Positions 59,846-64,000 of a stretch of DNA of 64,000 bases are shown here, piece after piece (position 1 is the stretch's first letter; each line of letters starts with the position of its first letter). The notes beneath the pieces were generated by a model. The model saw nothing but the letters and a program-made list of their open reading frames with translations, was not told the origin of the DNA and did not search any database. Origin of the DNA: Paralithodes platypus (taxonomy: Eukaryota; Arthropoda; Malacostraca; Decapoda; Lithodidae); the NCBI GenBank assembly GCA_032716605.1, contig CM064518.1, positions 38,623,039 through 38,687,038 of the forward strand, read 5' to 3'. The position numbers were made by a program, and so were the translations under genes.

Positions 59846-59985
59846 ATTTATGTACATTCTACGACAGAACTTGTTGTCATGGCCTGAGGCAATGTGTTAG
59901 TTCACTTATCTTTTAATAGATGGCCCTTTAATCGCTTCTAATAAAAGGGGGCGGGGTAAATATAGAGGTTGGAAGGAGGAGGAGT

Positions 59986-60023
<38 letters not shown>

Positions 60024-60252
60024 CTAGAACAGCACGCAGAATAAGTTTGTTTTAACATAACACACAGGCTATATTATGAGATTAGCTCATGCCGGATCAC
60101 AAATAAGTAACACACATCAGGTGTTGCGTTTATTTATGGAATTTAATATACAGACAATCAAGTCTCTATCCTTCGAACTTCCTATTCCCCCCTCCTCCCC
60201 TTCTCTCTGCTGCCTTCCCCATCTCTCCCTTTCTCTCTTGTTCTCTCTCCTA
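59846..60252 (+). repeat. Inverted repeat, left arm (~400 bp)
   Basis: It matches the reverse complement of 62190-62603 over its length: 'ttctacgacagaact', 'atggcctgaggcaatg', 'aatagatggccctttaatcg', a (GT)n run, 'gttctagaacagcacgcaga', 'gagattagctcatgc', 'tttatggaatttaatataca' and a C/T-rich end. The (GT)n run has about 15 repeats here and about 11 in the right arm. Confidence 0.9.
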
Positions 60253-61990
60253 ACCGAATATATAATTTTCCTTATCCTTCAAAGCTGTCCATAAAAATTA
60301 CTTTGGTGATTTAATTAATATTACTGTTCTGTTTACCTTTACTGATTCTCAATTATTAACTCGTATTTTATGTTTTACCTTATACAATGTGTTATAGAAA
60401 ATAAATAGATATGCTCCGTTGCAAAACACTCAAATTTGCCAACCTTGGCGTCCTGGTTAGTGTGAACAATCGTATAAATATATAAGTAATTGAAACGGGA
60501 TGTTTCAATCCACGCATCAAGACAAGTTGAATCACATTGTAATCTAGCTTGGACCAAATTATAACCAAATATATATATCATAAAGACAAGATAATATCGG
60601 CTCAGTTAGAGAAAACACTTTAGATGAGCCGAAACGTGTTTCTTTGTAATAAAAACAAATGTTGATACTAGAGTTAATCTTGTTTTCTTCCATACCACTA
60701 TTCACAGCACTGTGGTTGACCAATTCATAATCTACCTTAACATGTAATATGACACGCTATGATTATTGCACTATACTTTTCTCAGTGGATTCTTAATTAC
60801 TAGCTTTATTACTGTGGCTTCCCATTATCAGTAAACACTTCAGCACTACCCATTGTAATGATTTACTATAAAGTCAGTCATCGAATTGAACAATTAACGA
60901 TAATCCAAGCAATCTGGTTATGTTGTTTTAAAGTTGATATAAATTGTTTAGGCTTTTATATCTCCTCCAAACATAATTAAAAGTATACTATAGCTCTGTG
61001 TATGTTACCTTGAATTTAATTTAATATGTATTATTTCACCATCATTATGTTACGGTGAACATTGGAAACACATACACACTATATAATATATATAAAGGGT
61101 TCTTAAATGTAAACATTTACAATTTATATGTATTCAATCAATATTATCTCCACCCACAAGCTGCATCATCTACCTCCTGTATTCTCGTTGGAGTTGATTT
61201 AAAAAAAATCCAACTTATATTACGGCGGCGACGAATCCCCCCCCCCCCCCGATCCCACTCCTCCCGCCCTTTCCAATCCTAAGCTGGACCACATTCCACT
61301 CCATGACATGATGGCCCACAAATTCTCTATTGGGTTCATGTCTCACACCCTTGTGGACCAGCTAAACCCCGGATGGGGTCAGGTCAGGTGAAGGTATTGA
61401 AGGATAAGCCTTTACAACGGCACCTCGTAGCTACTTTCTACTTTTCCTATTTTCTAAAGAGTGTAGAGAGGGGAGAAGGGGTGTTGGAGAGATACGAAGT
61501 TGTTGTAGTGGCTTTGTTATGCGTGTTATTAGTCTGTATACGTCGTAAGGCTCAGGATGGCCATGGCACGCACTGAAGACAGCAGCATTTCCTCAATAAT
61601 GCTAATACCTTTTCTAGTTTGCCTGGACCAGTGTGTGTGTGTGTGTGTGGATGTGTGTGTGTGTGTGGGTGTGCGTTTTACGTTATCATGTGTGAGTGAT
61701 TTGTGCCCATTACGTTGTATGTGATCATGTGTGTGATGTGCGTTTTATGTTATCGGGTGTGGGTGTGTGTTGTATCCGGTGTTGGCGTGGGTGGGTTGGT
61801 GCTTGCATGTGATGGACAGAGGAGAGAGGTTGAAGCGCCGTCTCCCCAAACATTACAAATTGTGGAGGTCATAAGTATATGTATTATTCAACTTATTCCT
61901 TAAGCCAACACAAATAACTTGAATCCTAAGTGTTATTGTTACACTTAATATATATACAAACAAATATAGACGTGTTCTTCGGGAATCGTA
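60253..61990. other. Interior between the inverted arms
   Basis: AT-rich DNA with a possible Penelope-like terminal scrap ('atgagccgaaacgtg' at 60624-60638, followed by aataaa), a C-run at 61239-61251 and a (GT)-rich stretch (61630-61780). No transposase or other domain was recognised. Confidence 0.45.
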
Positions 61991-62000
61991 GCGTAAGAAG

Positions 62001-62066
62001 GAATAGGATAACTAGCGAGGCAGCGAGCAATAGGTGTTGTTCGCTGCCTCGCTAGTTATCCTATTC
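62001..62066. repeat. Perfect 26-bp hairpin
   Basis: The stem 62001-62026 (gaataggataactagcgagg, then cagcga) pairs without mismatch with 62041-62066 across a 14-base loop. It is GC-richer than its surroundings. It could be the residue of a small foldback element or a structured RNA. Nothing shows which. Confidence 0.9.
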
Positions 62067-62189
62067 TTAATCAATATATGTTTGTTATTTTAGTCATCCC
62101 TAACATTTATTATGTATATGTAAATTCAAAACAATTGCATAGTATTAATCTGCGTATTTTAGAGGGTATCATTTATGTCCTTGAGAGAG

Positions 62190-62603
62190 AGAGAGAGGTG
62201 GGAGGGAGGGGAGAGAAAGCGGGTGAAGAAGGAGAGTTGGGGTGAAAGGGAGAGGGGGAGGAGGGGGAATGGGAAGTGCGAAGGATATAAACTTGATTGT
62301 CTGTATATTAAATTCCATAAATACACAACACCTGATGTGTGTTACTTATTTGTGATCCAGCATGAGCTAATCTCATAATATAGCCTGTGTGTTATGTTAA
62401 AATAAACTTATTCTGCGTGCTGTTCTAGAACACACACACACACACACACACGTTTGACTCCTCCTCCTTCCAACCTCTATATTAACCAGCCCCCTTTTAT
62501 TAGAAGCGATTAAAGGGCCATCTATTAAAAGATAAGTGAACTAATACATTGCCTCAGGCCATGACAGCAGTTCTGTCGTAGACTGTACACCTCAATTTAC
62601 AAG
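62190..62603 (-). repeat. Inverted repeat, right arm (~400 bp)
   Basis: The inverted partner of 59846-60252. It begins with a purine-rich tract (the reverse of the C/T-rich end of the left arm) and ends at 'gttctgtcgtagactgtac'. Confidence 0.9.
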
Positions 62604-62864
62604 CCAAATATATAATTTAGAAGGCTGAGCGTACCTGCAAGTCAAACTTTGATGAGGTTCCATTTTGAATGGCAAAGCTGCATTTATAACAATATAATGT
62701 TTACAGTTTTACAATCTAAAAAAAAACCGTGGCAACAAAGGATTTGCATATTACCTTTAATAGTAACAGTAAAAACACTACAAACAATTGTCGTGGCTAT
62801 ACTATTCTCAGTCCTCAACTGGCCGCCAGCTAGTACAGGGAAAAGGTGTTCTCTTTGGGTGAGC

Positions 62865-63246
62865 TTAAGGCTCACCGGCTTTATTTTGTTTATCTTTCTC
62901 TCCTTTTCTCTCTTTCCCTCGCTTGTATCCATTCAGCCCCATTCAGCCAACTGTTTTAAGACGTTTATCCCCATCTAGGTGTCGATTTCTTCCTGGCGAG
63001 CGATAGCGAGCCTGCTTTGTATGGAGAAATCCGGCTTCGCCGGAGATATTGTTCTATCGAAAAATTTACAAATTTAGCTTGCTGTCAAAAAAAAAAAATA
63101 TATGCTGGCTCGCTACCGCTCACCAGGAAAATATTGACACCTGGATGGGGTAAACGTCCTAAAACAGTAGGCTGAATGGGGCCAAATGGATACAAGCCAA
63201 AGAGAGAGGGATAGAAAGAGAACAAAAGCGAGGTGGGCTCCCTTAA
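62865..63246. mobile_element. Hairpin MITE family B, full copy
   Basis: TTAA at 62865-62868 and 63243-63246; 382 bp against 383 bp for the copy at 46813. The inverted halves carry 'gcttgtatccattcagcccc', 'ttttaagacgtttatcccc' and 'gcgagcgatagcgagcc'. The tip of the fold is 'aatccggcttcgccgg'. Confidence 0.85.
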
Positions 63247-63249
63247 ATT

Positions 63250-64000
63250 AGGACTGGAGGCAAGATTGACGTAACGGACTTAATCCGGTAAAGTGTGAGG
63301 GCTGAGGCTGAGTAAAGACTTGTCAACCATGTTTGTTTTTCTTACATGGAGGACACAAACTATTACTTGCTTTGATACTGTATACCATAATAATAAACAT
63401 CAAGAAAAGGAAGTAATCTATATTGACATGGTTTCGCTTACAGTTACTTTAGGTCTATAGCTGAACTACATCAATATATAGTAATGTAATACTGTTTTTG
63501 TTGGTGGTGGTTTTAACGTTTGTCGGTGTATGAGTGTGTGTGTATGTGTGTGAGTGTGTTTGTGCTTGTGTGTATGTGTGTCGATTAGTGAGCGTGTGTG
63601 TGTGTTTGTGTAAAGCTAGATTGTGAAGGCAGTGAAAATAATTGATGCCTAAGGACAAAATATTATACATAATCTGTAATTATCTCTAATTGATATAATC
63701 CGGTTCTACTCTAATATGTAGTGTTTTTTCTTACTGTGTCACATTGTAATTTGTTATGCATGTTTTCCTTCACACAGATTACTTCATAATGACGCGAGCA
63801 GACGAACATATAATATTAGTAGCATTTCCATTTAATTTGGTAAACAAATAAGGATCCATCATGATGAAATTTGCTTTAACCAAGGTAAGAAAAAGGTGGT
63901 ACTCATCATATCGATGATTATAATTGCTACCACAACAAAATGACATAACCCAAATGTAAGGTTGGTTTTATATTTATATTTTGCTCAGAGCTCCCCAACT
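63250..64000. other. Unassigned AT-rich DNA
   Basis: It has a (GT)-rich stretch at 63520-63612. Nothing else was recognised up to the window edge. Confidence 0.4.

Overview
This is eukaryotic, AT-rich, repeat-dominated DNA, and I could not find a single host protein-coding gene in it. The repeat types suggest a marine invertebrate, most plausibly a decapod crustacean: a Penelope-like retroelement with a GIY-YIG endonuclease, Jockey-like and other non-LTR retrotransposon 3' ends, tRNA-derived SINEs, several short TTAA-flanked non-autonomous DNA elements, and very dense (TA)n, (CA)n and (GA)n microsatellites. The taxon is an inference from repeat style, not from a gene. Every long open frame is either a remnant of a mobile element or a by-product of tandem repeats whose period is a multiple of three.

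The dominant structure lies at about 4.43-18.8 kb. It is a giant head-to-head palindrome made of tandem repeats. The left arm (4430-12985) holds roughly 280 copies of a 30-bp unit on the + strand. The centre (13085-14025) holds a 57-bp unit, ten copies in one orientation meeting seven in the opposite one near 13636 with almost no spacer. The right arm (14125-18400) holds roughly 140 copies of the same 30-bp unit, inverted. The inner parts of the arms match unit by unit, including rare variant units. The left arm has been expanded further by higher-order duplication and carries a 227-bp TTAA-flanked MITE whose empty site can be seen in the right arm. The right arm ends in a block of about 36-bp repeats (18405-18790). 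The closest known architecture is a foldback-type element, with long inverted repeats built of tandem subrepeats. No transposase or reverse transcriptase is encoded in it. Two direct copies of one composite repeat (2797-4430 and 18841-20400) flank the structure, and a seven-fold head-to-tail array of a LINE 3' end follows (19870-21330).

The other 43 kb is a patchwork of old insertions in AT-rich DNA. A decayed Penelope-like element with inverted terminal repeats lies at 29.05-31.45 kb, with hammerhead-like motifs in its ends. Related relics lie near 53.2, 53.9 and 60.6 kb. Jockey-like 3' fragments lie at 25.4, 36.0, 38.5, 41.0, 49.7 and 56.5 kb, one of them split by another LINE 3' end. An LTR-retrotransposon integrase tail lies at 51.4 kb (minus strand), and a possible solo LTR at 42.8-44.4 kb. 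Two related TTAA MITE families are scattered from 0 to 63 kb. SINEs lie at 2.1, 28.7, 33.3 and 58.8 kb, with tRNA-like heads followed by TA runs at 31.5, 44.9 and 51.2 kb. A pair of inverted ~400-bp arms at 59.8 and 62.2 kb encloses a perfect 26-bp hairpin. No rRNA gene, CRISPR array or functional tRNA was recognised.
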